Part shown: piece after piece, positions 29,897 through 37,862 of the stretch
Layout of the letters: each line of letters begins with the position of its first letter
Position numbering within the stretch: the first letter of the stretch is position 1
Source of the DNA: Tepidicella xavieri
Lineage (GTDB): Bacteria; Pseudomonadota; Gammaproteobacteria; Burkholderiales; Burkholderiaceae_C
Length of the DNA stretch: 64,000 nucleotides
Direction of reading: 5' to 3'
Assembly: GCF_004363315.1 (NCBI RefSeq)
Contig: NZ_SNYL01000007.1
Location: 1-64,000, forward strand
The notes under the pieces: model-generated
Seen by the model: the letters and a program-made list of their open reading frames with translations, nothing else
Databases searched by the model: none
Told to the model about the DNA's origin: nothing
Translations under genes and position numbers: made by a program

Positions 29897-30626
29897 GGTG
29901 AGCCTCGATCATTCCACGTATGAAAAACGCCAAATCCTGCGCGAAGTACAGTCGCCGGGCCGGATCGAGCAGGAAATCCTCGTGGAGTGTACGCGTGAGC
30001 ACAAGCCCCGTCATGCCGCTGCGGTGTTCGGGAGTGTCGCTGAGCGCATAGCCCTCGCGTTGTGCGCCTTCCAGGCAAGACTGCAAAGATGACGAACGTT
30101 TGAAATAGGCCGTTGCGTACTCCAGATCGGGGGCGTGAGGCAGCAAGAGGACAAGATTGACTTTGTTGACGTTGAGTTCGACGATGAAATGCAGAATGGC
30201 TGTTTTTGTTTCGGCACCGGGAGGCAGGACGTGGTAGTCGGCGCAGCAGCCGTTGGTTCGGGTGTGCAGTCGAGGTATCCAGCCCGCAGGTTCGAAAGGG
30301 CGGGCGTTAAAATTCTCATGCAGGGCGGTGGGGATGTCCTCATTTAGAACGCTGTGTGTCAGGCTCTTGAGTCGGCGTAGTCCGCCGTCACCAAATACCA
30401 AAGCCACCACCATCAGGCCCACGGGCAGTCCTACCGTCATCATGGTGATGCCGGCAGCAATGGCATCCTTGTCTCGTGACAGCATGCCATTGACCAGCAG
30501 TCCGAGCGCATTGGCCAGGGTGAACAGCATGATGATGGCCAGAGCCACTTTGGCCCAGCGGGGTAGGGCCAGCAATTTGAGCCAGCGGATCAGGTCGTTC
30601 GACAGCCGCGCATTGTCTTGGAGCAT
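29889..30626 (-). CDS. two-helix membrane protein of unknown family
   Basis: 245 aa, not recognised. A short basic/amphipathic N-terminus is followed by two hydrophobic helices (about 27-48 and 57-78) and a soluble C-terminal domain of about 160 residues with mixed alpha/beta character, probably cytoplasmic. There are two adjacent Cys (NGCCADYH) and one later Cys. It heads the minus-strand run SDR-FolB-FolX-ttcA, overlapping the SDR gene by 8 bp, and its ATG is only 7 bp from the divergent midA start. Confidence 0.75.
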   Translation of the reverse strand: MLQDNARLSNDLIRWLKLLALPRWAKVALAIIMLFTLANALGLLVNGMLSRDKDAIAAGITMMTVGLPVGLMVVALVFGDGGLRRLKSLTHSVLNEDIPTALHENFNARPFEPAGWIPRLHTRTNGCCADYHVLPPGAETKTAILHFIVELNVNKVNLVLLLPHAPDLEYATAYFKRSSSLQSCLEGAQREGYALSDTPEHRSGMTGLVLTRTLHEDFLLDPARRLYFAQDLAFFIRGMIEAHRG

Positions 30627-30633
30627 ATTGGAG

Positions 30634-31755
30634 ATGTCGTGGGTGTCTGATGCAGACGATCTGGAGAAAGCGATCCGGCATGCAGCGGCCAGATCGGGCG
30701 GGTGGTTAGGCTTTGAGCGATTTATGCAGATTGCCCTGTATCACCCGCAAGGGGGGTATTATGCGGGCGACACTCCCATCTTTGGGACTGGCCTGGGTGA
30801 TGGCAGCGACTTCATCACCGCCCCGGAGCTGTCGCCTCGTTTTGGCGAGACGCTGGGTCGGCAGGTGGCGCAGGCGTTGGCCGCCACCGGGGTCCATGAG
30901 GTCTGGGAGTTTGGGGCGGGTTCGGGGGCTTTGGCCGATCAGGTTTTGAGCCGCTTGCAGGCCGAAAGCGTGCCGCTGCGCAGCTACACCATTGTGGAGG
31001 TGTCGGCCAGCTTGCGCCAGCGTCAGCAGGCGCGGCTGACGCGCTGGGGGGGGCGGGTGCGCTGGGTGTCAGCGTTGCCGCAGACGCTGGAAGCGGTGCT
31101 GCTGGGCAACGAGGTGCTCGACGCCATGCCCGTGCGCCTGCTCGTGCGCCAGGCGGGCACTTGGCACGAGCGGGGGGTGGCGGTTCGCGAGGCCCCGGAT
31201 GGTGCTGTGCGATTGAGCTGGGCCGATTGCCCCACCGCGCTGCGTCCCCCGGTGGAGGTGCCTGGGGCGCATGACTATCTCACCGAGATCCATCCCCAGG
31301 CCGAGGCATTCGTGCGCACGGTGGGTGAGCGTCTGCGGCGTGGGGCGGCCTTTTTCATCGACTATGGCTTTCCCGAAGCCGAGTACTACCACGCGCAACG
31401 CCACATGGGCACCTTGATGTGCCATCGCTTGCACCGCAGCGACAGCGACCCGCTGAGCGACGTGGGCCGCAAAGACATCACCGCCCATGTGAATTTCACG
31501 GGCATTGCCCTGGCTGCCCAGGAGGCCGGGCTGGACGTGCTGGGCTACACCAGCCAGGGCCGTTTTCTGCTCAACGCGGGCTTGCTCGATGGGCTGGACA
31601 GCCTGCCTTTGGCCCAGCGGGCGCCTGTGCTGAAGCTCGTCCACGAGCATGAGATGGGCGAACTGTTCAAGGTGATCGGCTTCGCGCCGCCGGCCAGCAG
31701 CCGCGGCTGGACGCCGGTGGGTTTTGCCCAGGGCGACCGCACGCATACGCTATGA
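30634..31755 (+). CDS. MidA/NDUFAF7-like SAM-dependent methyltransferase
   Basis: 373 aa, DUF185 family; the mitochondrial member methylates an arginine of complex I. Typical N-terminal segment FMQIALYHPQGGYYAG, then FITAPELSPRFGETLGRQVA, SAM motif FGAGSGALADQVL, and FFIDYGFPEAEYYHAQR. The start is ambiguous: ATG at 30634 has GGAG directly against it and another GGAG 10 bases up; GTG at 30643 would have better spacing. Interestingly an NDUFA9-like gene lies 3.6 kb away. Confidence 0.85.
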   Translation: MSWVSDADDLEKAIRHAAARSGGWLGFERFMQIALYHPQGGYYAGDTPIFGTGLGDGSDFITAPELSPRFGETLGRQVAQALAATGVHEVWEFGAGSGALADQVLSRLQAESVPLRSYTIVEVSASLRQRQQARLTRWGGRVRWVSALPQTLEAVLLGNEVLDAMPVRLLVRQAGTWHERGVAVREAPDGAVRLSWADCPTALRPPVEVPGAHDYLTEIHPQAEAFVRTVGERLRRGAAFFIDYGFPEAEYYHAQRHMGTLMCHRLHRSDSDPLSDVGRKDITAHVNFTGIALAAQEAGLDVLGYTSQGRFLLNAGLLDGLDSLPLAQRAPVLKLVHEHEMGELFKVIGFAPPASSRGWTPVGFAQGDRTHTL

Positions 31756-31765
31756 GGGGCTGGTC

Positions 31766-31960
31766 ATGATCCGCTGGGTGATCGTCATTTTCCTGGCGTT
31801 GCTGCTCATCAGCTGGTTCACGCCGCTGCTGCAGAAGCTGGGCTTCGGTCGCCTGCCGGGTGACTTGCGTTTTCGGGCCTTTGGCCGTGAGTGGTTTCTG
31901 CCGGTGACGACCACCTTGCTGTTGAGCATGGCGGCGAGCCTCATCGCCAAGCTGGTTTGA
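31766..31960 (+). CDS. DUF2905 small membrane protein
   Basis: 64 aa with two hydrophobic helices (about 2-19 and 46-61) around the conserved loop GFGRLPGDLRF. Inner-membrane protein of unknown function. Begins 10 bp after the midA stop, probably co-transcribed. Confidence 0.85.
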   Translation: MIRWVIVIFLALLLISWFTPLLQKLGFGRLPGDLRFRAFGREWFLPVTTTLLLSMAASLIAKLV

Positions 31961-31976
31961 TACCTGGGTGGGTATC
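31959..31976. repeat. inverted repeat upstream of trxC
   Basis: GATACC and GGTATC, perfect 6-bp arms with a 6-base spacer, at the end of the DUF2905 gene and 62 bp before the trxC ATG. It does not match the OxyR pattern, which might be expected for trxC. Possible operator; weak. Confidence 0.3.
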
Positions 31977-32037
31977 TATTGAAATCCGCTCCATGGGCCG
32001 CATTTGGGGAGCAGATTCGATTCGAGAGGTCCCCCCC

Positions 32038-32481
32038 ATGACGGAATCCACCCTGCACGTTGTTTGCCCCCACTGCCACACCACCAACCGCTTGCCGCTG
32101 GCGCATTGGTCATCGGCGCCGGATTGCGGCCGCTGTCACCGGCCGCTGTTTGCGGGCCAGCCGGTGGCGTTGGACGAGTCGTCGTTCGAGCGGCACCTGC
32201 TGCGCAGCGATGTGCCGCTGCTGGTGGATTTCTGGGCGCCCTGGTGCGGGCCGTGCCGGATGATGGCGCCGGCTTTCGAGGCGGCTGCCCGCCAGCTCGA
32301 ACCGCAGGTGCGGCTGGCCAAGGTCAATACCGAGGAGGCGCCGGGGTTGGCGGCTCGTTACCAGATTCGCAGCATCCCGACCTTGGTGCTGTTCAGCGGT
32401 GGGCGCGAAGTGGCCCGGCAGGCCGGGGCCATGGGGCAGGGGGACATCGTGCGTTGGACCCGTGCCCATCTGGCGGGATGA
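32038..32481 (+). CDS. trxC: thioredoxin 2
   Basis: 147 aa. An N-terminal zinc ribbon with CPHC (10-13) and CGRC precedes the thioredoxin fold with active site WCGPC and the cis-Pro loop RSIPTLVLF. The four extra cysteines distinguish TrxC from Trx1. Cytosolic disulfide reductase linked to oxidative stress. The ATG at 32038 gives the standard start. Faces cca, which ends 10 bp away. Confidence 0.93.
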   Translation: MTESTLHVVCPHCHTTNRLPLAHWSSAPDCGRCHRPLFAGQPVALDESSFERHLLRSDVPLLVDFWAPWCGPCRMMAPAFEAAARQLEPQVRLAKVNTEEAPGLAARYQIRSIPTLVLFSGGREVARQAGAMGQGDIVRWTRAHLAG

Positions 32482-32491
32482 GGGGGTGGCG

Positions 32492-33811
32492 TCAGGGCGC
32501 TGGCGCTGCCTGCAGCGTGTGGGCGATGGCGTGCCGCCGCGCCTGCTCGATCGCGCGGGCGATGGCCGGCCCCAACTGCGCGGGGCCGAGCCCTTGTTGC
32601 TGCAGGGCTGCGGCCAGCGGCGCGGTGTCCACGGCCAGGGCGGCTTGTAGGGCATCGGCCAGGCGGCGCGCCTGGGGGTAGGCGTCTTCCTCGTGGCCGA
32701 GCCGTCCGCGGGCGTCGGCTTCGCAGGCCAGCAACACGTCGTGAAAGCGCGCGGGCCGGCGCAGCGCGTCGCAGCGTTGCAGCAGCCGCAGCACGGCATC
32801 GGCGCCCAAGCCCAGGCTTTGATGGATGTGGCCATGTTCCCGGGCCACCACTTCGGCCAGTTCGCGGCAGTCGCGTGGCACGCGCCAGCGATCGCCCACT
32901 TGGCGAGCGAGATGGACGCTGCGCGCCTCGTGGCCCAGATGGCGCGGCCATAGATGGGCGGGCGTCGTGCCTTTCCCCAGGTCGTGGCACAGGCAGGCGT
33001 AGCGCACCGTCAGCGGGGCTTGAAGCCGCGCGGCCATGTCCAGCACCATGCCCAAATGCACGCCGGTATCGACCTCGGGGTGGTATTCGGCCCGCTGAGG
33101 CACGCCCCAGAGCCGGTCTACTTCGGGCAGCAGCACCCGCAGGGCCCCGCAGGCGCGCAGCACATCGAGCATGCGCGATGGGCGCACTTCCATCAGGCCG
33201 CGCGCGAGTTCCTGCCAGACGCGTTCCGGCACCAGGTGATCGACCTCTCCATGCTCGACCATCTGCCGCATCAGCGCCAGCGTCTCCGGGGCCACCGTGA
33301 AATCGGGCCAGCGGGCCGCGAAGCGGGCCATGCGCAGAATGCGCACCGGGTCTTCGACAAACGCTGTCGTCACGTGCCGCAGCACTTTGTCGGCCAGGTC
33401 GCGCCGGCCTCCATACGGGTCCACCAGAGCCGGGCTGGCGGGGTCGAAGCGGCCTTCGGTGTCCAGGGCGTTGGCCGGCAGCGCCATGGCGTTGATGGTC
33501 AGATCGCGCCGGGCCAGGTCGTCTTCCAGGCTGACGCTGGGGTCGGCGTTGAAGTGAAAGCCGTGGTAGCCACGCGCCGTCTTTCGCTCGGTGCGGGCCA
33601 GCGCGTATTCTTCCCGCGTCACGGGGTGGAGAAAAACGGGGAAGTCGCGTCCGACGGGCAGGAAGCCCTGGGCCAGCATGGCCTCGGGCGTGGCCCCGAC
33701 GACCACCCAGTCCCGGTCGGCGTGCACGGCGCCATTGGGCAGGCGGTGCGCCGTGTGAAAGTGCCCGAGCAGGCCATCGCGCACGGCACCACCGACCAGA
33801 TAGATGTCCAT
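32492..33811 (-). CDS. cca: multifunctional CCA-adding enzyme
   Basis: 439 aa. The nucleotidyltransferase head ([30 protein letters not shown]) builds or repairs the tRNA CCA end; [15 protein letters not shown] is the conserved neck. The C-terminal HD domain is present ([12 protein letters not shown]), so this is the multifunctional type with phosphatase and phosphodiesterase activity. The ATG at 33811 gives [12 protein letters not shown], the usual start. Confidence 0.95.
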   Translation of the reverse strand: MDIYLVGGAVRDGLLGHFHTAHRLPNGAVHADRDWVVVGATPEAMLAQGFLPVGRDFPVFLHPVTREEYALARTERKTARGYHGFHFNADPSVSLEDDLARRDLTINAMALPANALDTEGRFDPASPALVDPYGGRRDLADKVLRHVTTAFVEDPVRILRMARFAARWPDFTVAPETLALMRQMVEHGEVDHLVPERVWQELARGLMEVRPSRMLDVLRACGALRVLLPEVDRLWGVPQRAEYHPEVDTGVHLGMVLDMAARLQAPLTVRYACLCHDLGKGTTPAHLWPRHLGHEARSVHLARQVGDRWRVPRDCRELAEVVAREHGHIHQSLGLGADAVLRLLQRCDALRRPARFHDVLLACEADARGRLGHEEDAYPQARRLADALQAALAVDTAPLAAALQQQGLGPAQLGPAIARAIEQARRHAIAHTLQAAPAP

Positions 33812-33863
33812 CACGCTTGAAGCGGTGTGACTGGCGTGGCCAGCCGGGGGCCGTTGCCGCGCA

Positions 33864-34169
33864 TCAGGCGTATTTTTCCAGGATCCGGGTGGAGCGCTCC
33901 ACGTCGGCTTCGGCATCGCTGCCGCTGACGGCTTCCAGCACGGTACAGGCCATCATGCGGTAGAAGGCTTTGTCCATGGCTTTGCGTGCGGCCGACATTT
34001 GCTGGGCCACGTCCTCACACGGGCGCCCGCTTTCGACCATCTCCACCAGGGCGCGTACCTGCCCTTCGATGCGGCGCAGCCGGTTCACGATGTCACGCTG
34101 GTGTTCGGAACGATAAGCGTTTACGACACGGGGCGTGGCCTGGGAGGGGGCGGGTTTGGCAGTGGTCAT
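33864..34169 (-). CDS. CsoR/FrmR-family metal- or sulfur-sensing repressor
   Basis: 101-aa all-helical repressor (DUF156) with the core [18 protein letters not shown]. One Cys (Cys51, GRPCEDV) sits at the classic first ligand position. The classic His 25 residues on (FrmR position) is Thr76; instead Cys75 comes one place earlier, giving Cys-x23-Cys. The CstR pair would need Cys at +29. The inducer is therefore unclear: thiol/persulfide sensing is as likely as metal. No obvious metal transporter is adjacent; it lies between cca and an NDUFA9-like gene. Confidence 0.85.
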   Translation of the reverse strand: MTTAKPAPSQATPRVVNAYRSEHQRDIVNRLRRIEGQVRALVEMVESGRPCEDVAQQMSAARKAMDKAFYRMMACTVLEAVSGSDAEADVERSTRILEKYA

Positions 34170-34195
34170 GGCTGCGACTTTCGATCAGGCTGAAA

Positions 34196-34209
34196 GGCAC
34201 AAGTGTGCC
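34196..34209. promoter_or_regulatory. candidate operator upstream of the CsoR-like gene
   Basis: Inverted repeat GGCACA / TGTGCC with a 2-base centre, 26 bp before the repressor start codon and next to a run of seven A residues. The position would suit autoregulation, but it lacks the C/G tracts typical of CsoR-family operators, so the link is inference. Confidence 0.35.
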
Positions 34210-34253
34210 AAAAAAACGGGCGATGCGCCGTGGCCTTGCGGGTTTACCAGAGG

Positions 34254-35198
34254 TCAGCGGCGCGAGGCTTGCTCGCGCAGCGCCAGCAACGGATCGGCGC
34301 GGCCTGCCATGTCCAGGTAACTGGCGGCGACCGGCTCCAGCGCTTGCGCTGTGATGCCGATCGCCTCGAGCCCAGGCAGGGTGCCGGAGGCCACGTTGTC
34401 CACTTCCATGGAGCGCAGGTTGTCCGTGCTCATGAGGGGCTCGCCCGGCAGCCATTCCAGCAGCAGGGCCTGGAAATAGCCCAGCGCCACCGGCAGTGGC
34501 CATATGGGGCGCTGTCGGCCACTGAGCCGGCCAGCCAGCCGAACCAGTTCTGCCAAGGTATAGATCGACGGGCCGACGCATTCGTAGGTGTGCCCGATGG
34601 TTTGGGGCTGCCGCAGGCAATGCACCACGGCCTGCGCCACATCACCGACCCACACGGGTTGGAACCGGGTGCGGCTGCCCGCCAGGGGCAGTACGGGGAA
34701 GGCGCGTTGCAGGCGGGCAAAGGTGTTGAGGAAGCGGTCTTCGGCGCCAAAGATCACGCTGGGGCGCAGGATGGTCAGCGCCAGGCCAGCGCTTTGCAGC
34801 ACCGCTTCACCCCGGGCTTTGGAAGACTGGTACAGGGAGGGCCCCTCGACGTTGGCCCCCAACGCGCTGATGTGCACGAGCCGCTGCACGCCCGTGGATT
34901 GCATGGCCTGGGCCAGCTTTTGCGGCAAGGCCACGTGCACCTGTTCGAAGCGGGCCCGGTTGCCGTGCAGCACGGCCACCAGGTTGATCACCGCATCGTG
35001 CCCAGGCAGCAGGCGCTGCAAGGTGGCGGGGTCGTGCACATCGGCTTCGATCACGTCCACCAGCGGCAACATCTGGATGCTGCGGCCATGGATCATGCGC
35101 CGCGTGGGCACGGTGGCGCGGATGCCGAAGCGGTTGAGTTGTTCGCACACATGGCGGCCCACGAAACCGGTGCCGCCGAGAACCAGGACTTTTTTCAT
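34254..35198 (-). CDS. complex I NDUFA9-like NAD(P)-binding protein
   Basis: 314 aa extended SDR without a clear catalytic Tyr-x3-Lys use. The dinucleotide motif GGTGFVGRHV is at 8-17. Conserved ISALGANVEGPSLYQSSKARGE and LRPSVIFGAEDRFLN match the bacterial NDUFA9-subunit family. Role is probably in respiratory or quinone-related assembly, by analogy only; no nuo genes are in the window. 24 bp downstream of the lytic transglycosylase stop relative to the opposite end: the two are in the same direction and the transglycosylase starts further upstream. Confidence 0.82.
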   Translation of the reverse strand: MKKVLVLGGTGFVGRHVCEQLNRFGIRATVPTRRMIHGRSIQMLPLVDVIEADVHDPATLQRLLPGHDAVINLVAVLHGNRARFEQVHVALPQKLAQAMQSTGVQRLVHISALGANVEGPSLYQSSKARGEAVLQSAGLALTILRPSVIFGAEDRFLNTFARLQRAFPVLPLAGSRTRFQPVWVGDVAQAVVHCLRQPQTIGHTYECVGPSIYTLAELVRLAGRLSGRQRPIWPLPVALGYFQALLLEWLPGEPLMSTDNLRSMEVDNVASGTLPGLEAIGITAQALEPVAASYLDMAGRADPLLALREQASRR

Positions 35199-35222
35199 GT
35201 CGGGCGCGTAGAGGCTGGTATG

Positions 35223-37220
35223 TCAGGGAAGATCGGTATTGGGGGCGCGGGCGGTGGCTGGCCGGGGACCCACGGTGCCAAGCCGGCTGCTGAGCCGCTG
35301 CGGCTGCCCGGTGATCAGCGCCGCGTAATTGGTGGTGTTGGCCAGCACCCGTTTGACGTAGTCCCGCGTTTCCTCGAACGGTATGTTTTCGATCCAGACC
35401 GCTGCCTCCAGGATCGGGCCGTTGCGCCATTGGCGCGGACGTCCCGGTCCGGCATTGTAGGCCGCGGCGGCCAGGGGCATGGAGCCTTCGAAGTCGTCCA
35501 GCGCGAGTTTGAGGTAAGCGGTGCCGATGGTGATGTTGATGTCGCGGTCGGTGATCTGCTCGGGCCGGAAGTTGCGCAGGCCGATCTGGCGGGCCGTCCA
35601 CGTGGCCGTGGCCGGCATGACCTGCATCAGGCCCGAAGCCCCCACGTGCGAGCGCGCGTCCATGATGAAACGGCTTTCCTGGCGGATCAGTCCATACACG
35701 TAAGCCGGATCCAGCCCGATTTCCTGGGAGCGACGCACCACGGCGTCGCGAAACGGCATGGGGAAGCGTTGGCGGTGGTCGATTTCGGTCGTGGTGCGTT
35801 TGCTGGTGTTGATGCAGCGGTCCCAGACTTCGCGGCTGCAGGCGAAATCGGCCGCGGCCAGCAGTTCCCGGTCGCTCATGCCGCCTGGGGTGTGCAACGC
35901 TACGGTGTAATGCCATTCGCGCACACCTTCAGTGCGCAGGCCGATTTGAATGGCCAGCAGGGCCCGTTGCAGACCGGGGTGCGTGCGCGCGGCAGCCACT
36001 TCTGCCAGCGTCAGCGGGGCGGGCGCGGCAGGCACGGTCACCGGGCGTCCGAGCGCTTCCAGAGCCAACTGCTCGTAGAAGCCTTGCGGGCCGGCGATGC
36101 GGTCAAACAAGGCGTGCGCTTGGGCGCGGGCGGCCGGGTGGCCTTGCGCCAACAGGGCGCGGGCGAGCCAGTAGGTCCATACGGGTTCGTCGCGCTGCGC
36201 CGGGCTCATGGCCATGATGGTGTCGTGCACATCGCTCCAAGCGCCTGCGCGCAGCGCGGCGCGCACCCGCCAGGCCAGGTGTTCGTCGCTCAGGTGTTCG
36301 TGGCGGGCCTTGGCAAAGGCTTCCATCGCATCGGGGCTCAAGCGCTGGGCCAGGCGCCGGCCGATCACGCCCCACACCCAGCTTTGTTCTTCCTGGGTCA
36401 GTTGCGCCTTCCAGCGCAGCTTGGACGCTTCGGCGGCAGCTGCCTCGGGGTCTCGCACCGCCAGCCGGATCAGCGCCAGCGTGACGAGCTCTTTGGTGCG
36501 GGTGCGAATGGCGGTGACTTTTTCGTCCAGGTAGCGTTCCGGGTCGCTGTGCACCGTCTGGACCAGCGGCACCCACGACGGGTCGAGCAAGGCCACGGCT
36601 TGGGTGGCGATGGCCGGCTGATTGCGCTCCATCGCCAGCCGTGCGCGGCGCCAGACCACATCGGCGGGCAACGCGCCTGTGGCCAGCAGCCGCTCGGCCG
36701 CCAGGGCGCAGCCGTCGTCGGCGCGGCGTTGCGCCAGCCACAGGGCAGGCAGTTCGGCCGCGCGCTCGGCCGCCGGGCGTTCGGTGTCGGCCACCAGGGC
36801 GTAGCAGGCCACTTCGCGGTCATCGTTCATGCGAAAGAGGGGCAGTTCCTCTCTGAACGTGGCCCAGTCGCGGGCCTTGCCGAGTTCGAGCAGCCAGTCG
36901 TTGCGCAGCCGGTCTTCGTAGTAGGTGCCGGCCCAGCGGCGCATGAAGGCGCGGATCTCCTGCGGGGCCGCGTTGGGCAGGCGGGCGGTCAACTCCCAGT
37001 AGCCGGCCAGCGGCTCCAAGGGGTGGCCAGTCACCTGGGGCAGCAGCGCCGTCAGGCGCTGGGTGTTGCGTGCCTGAAACGCTTGCCGCATGTCGAGCAG
37101 GGCGCGCTCGGCGGCCGAAGGCGTCTGGGCCGCGACGGGCGTCCAGAGGGCCGTCACAGGCAGTAAGATGGCGGCGACCATGCACAACAGGTGGCGCTTG
37201 GGCGTGGGAAAACATCGCAT
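35223..37220 (-). CDS. soluble lytic murein transglycosylase (Slt-like)
   Basis: 665 aa from the ATG at 37220. N-terminal signal peptide (about 1-31, LLCMVAAILLPVTALWTPVAAQ) exports it to the periplasm. A long superhelical U-domain of alpha repeats (about 35-470) precedes the catalytic SLT domain, with the Glu in RQESRFIMDARSHVGASGLMQ and the AAYNAGPGR motif. It cleaves glycan strands to 1,6-anhydroMurNAc, the substrate of AnmK encoded 20 kb away. Its start codon is 9 bp from the divergent cyclo-ligase. The open frame runs 338 codons further upstream, antisense to other genes, and is not coding. Confidence 0.93.
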   Translation of the reverse strand: MRCFPTPKRHLLCMVAAILLPVTALWTPVAAQTPSAAERALLDMRQAFQARNTQRLTALLPQVTGHPLEPLAGYWELTARLPNAAPQEIRAFMRRWAGTYYEDRLRNDWLLELGKARDWATFREELPLFRMNDDREVACYALVADTERPAAERAAELPALWLAQRRADDGCALAAERLLATGALPADVVWRRARLAMERNQPAIATQAVALLDPSWVPLVQTVHSDPERYLDEKVTAIRTRTKELVTLALIRLAVRDPEAAAAEASKLRWKAQLTQEEQSWVWGVIGRRLAQRLSPDAMEAFAKARHEHLSDEHLAWRVRAALRAGAWSDVHDTIMAMSPAQRDEPVWTYWLARALLAQGHPAARAQAHALFDRIAGPQGFYEQLALEALGRPVTVPAAPAPLTLAEVAAARTHPGLQRALLAIQIGLRTEGVREWHYTVALHTPGGMSDRELLAAADFACSREVWDRCINTSKRTTTEIDHRQRFPMPFRDAVVRRSQEIGLDPAYVYGLIRQESRFIMDARSHVGASGLMQVMPATATWTARQIGLRNFRPEQITDRDINITIGTAYLKLALDDFEGSMPLAAAAYNAGPGRPRQWRNGPILEAAVWIENIPFEETRDYVKRVLANTTNYAALITGQPQRLSSRLGTVGPRPATARAPNTDLP

Positions 37221-37229
37221 AAGGGAATT

Positions 37230-37862
37230 ATGGACAACAAACCCCCTGCTGACCAGAAAGCGCTCAAGGCGCAGTGGCGCCAACAGTTGCTCCAGGCCCG
37301 GCTGCGTCTGGAGGATCGCCTGGCCCGCAACGACGCCCTGCAACGCGTCATGCGCGTCTGGCTGGTGGAGCGGCCCGACGAAGTCATCGGCGCCTACTGG
37401 CCCATCAAGGGCGAGTTCGACCCCTTGCCGGCGCTGTTTCGGTGGCAGGAGGCCGGCATGGAAGCCGATGCGCTGGCCGCCAGCCGCCGCCGCAAGATCG
37501 GGTTGCCGGTCATCAACAAGGCTACGCGCACCTTGACCTTCCACCGCTGGTACCCGGGCTGCCCGATGGAGGAAGACGCCTACGGCATTCCCAAGCCCAA
37601 AGACACCGAGATCGTCGAGCCCACCCTGCTGTTCGTGCCTTGCCTGGGCTATGGGCCGGGGGGCTATCGTCTGGGCTATGGCGGGGGGTTCTATGACCGC
37701 ACGCTCAATGAACTCAAGCCCCGTCCGTTCACCGTGGGCTTGAGCTACAGCATCGGCTTCCTGCCCGATCTGGAACCGGAACCGCACGACATCCCCCTGG
37801 ACGCCGTGCTCAATGACCACGGCGTGGCGTGGCCGCTGGAGCCGGGTGGGGCTCAGGGGTGA
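37230..37862 (+). CDS. 5-formyltetrahydrofolate cyclo-ligase
   Basis: 210 aa. Converts 5-formyl-THF to 5,10-methenyl-THF with ATP, recycling a folate dead end. Conserved RxxR-type N-terminal helix, VPCLGYGPGGYRLGYGGGFYDRTL near the C-terminus. AAGGGA before the ATG at 37230 fixes the start. The last 10 bp overlap the 3' end of the convergent EamA gene. YgfA-type proteins in other bacteria are tied to the 6S RNA locus; no 6S RNA was recognised next to this one. Confidence 0.93.
   Translation: MDNKPPADQKALKAQWRQQLLQARLRLEDRLARNDALQRVMRVWLVERPDEVIGAYWPIKGEFDPLPALFRWQEAGMEADALAASRRRKIGLPVINKATRTLTFHRWYPGCPMEEDAYGIPKPKDTEIVEPTLLFVPCLGYGPGGYRLGYGGGFYDRTLNELKPRPFTVGLSYSIGFLPDLEPEPHDIPLDAVLNDHGVAWPLEPGGAQG

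Noticed and set aside
31959-32037. OxyR site upstream of trxC
   Set aside because: The GATACC/GGTATC repeat lacks the four ATAG-type half-sites spaced by seven bases.
34203-37166. 987-codon plus-strand frame opposite the NDUFA9-like and lytic transglycosylase genes
   Set aside because: Spans two real genes antisense, has no motif or ribosome site, and shows the same His/Gly/Ala-rich shadow composition.
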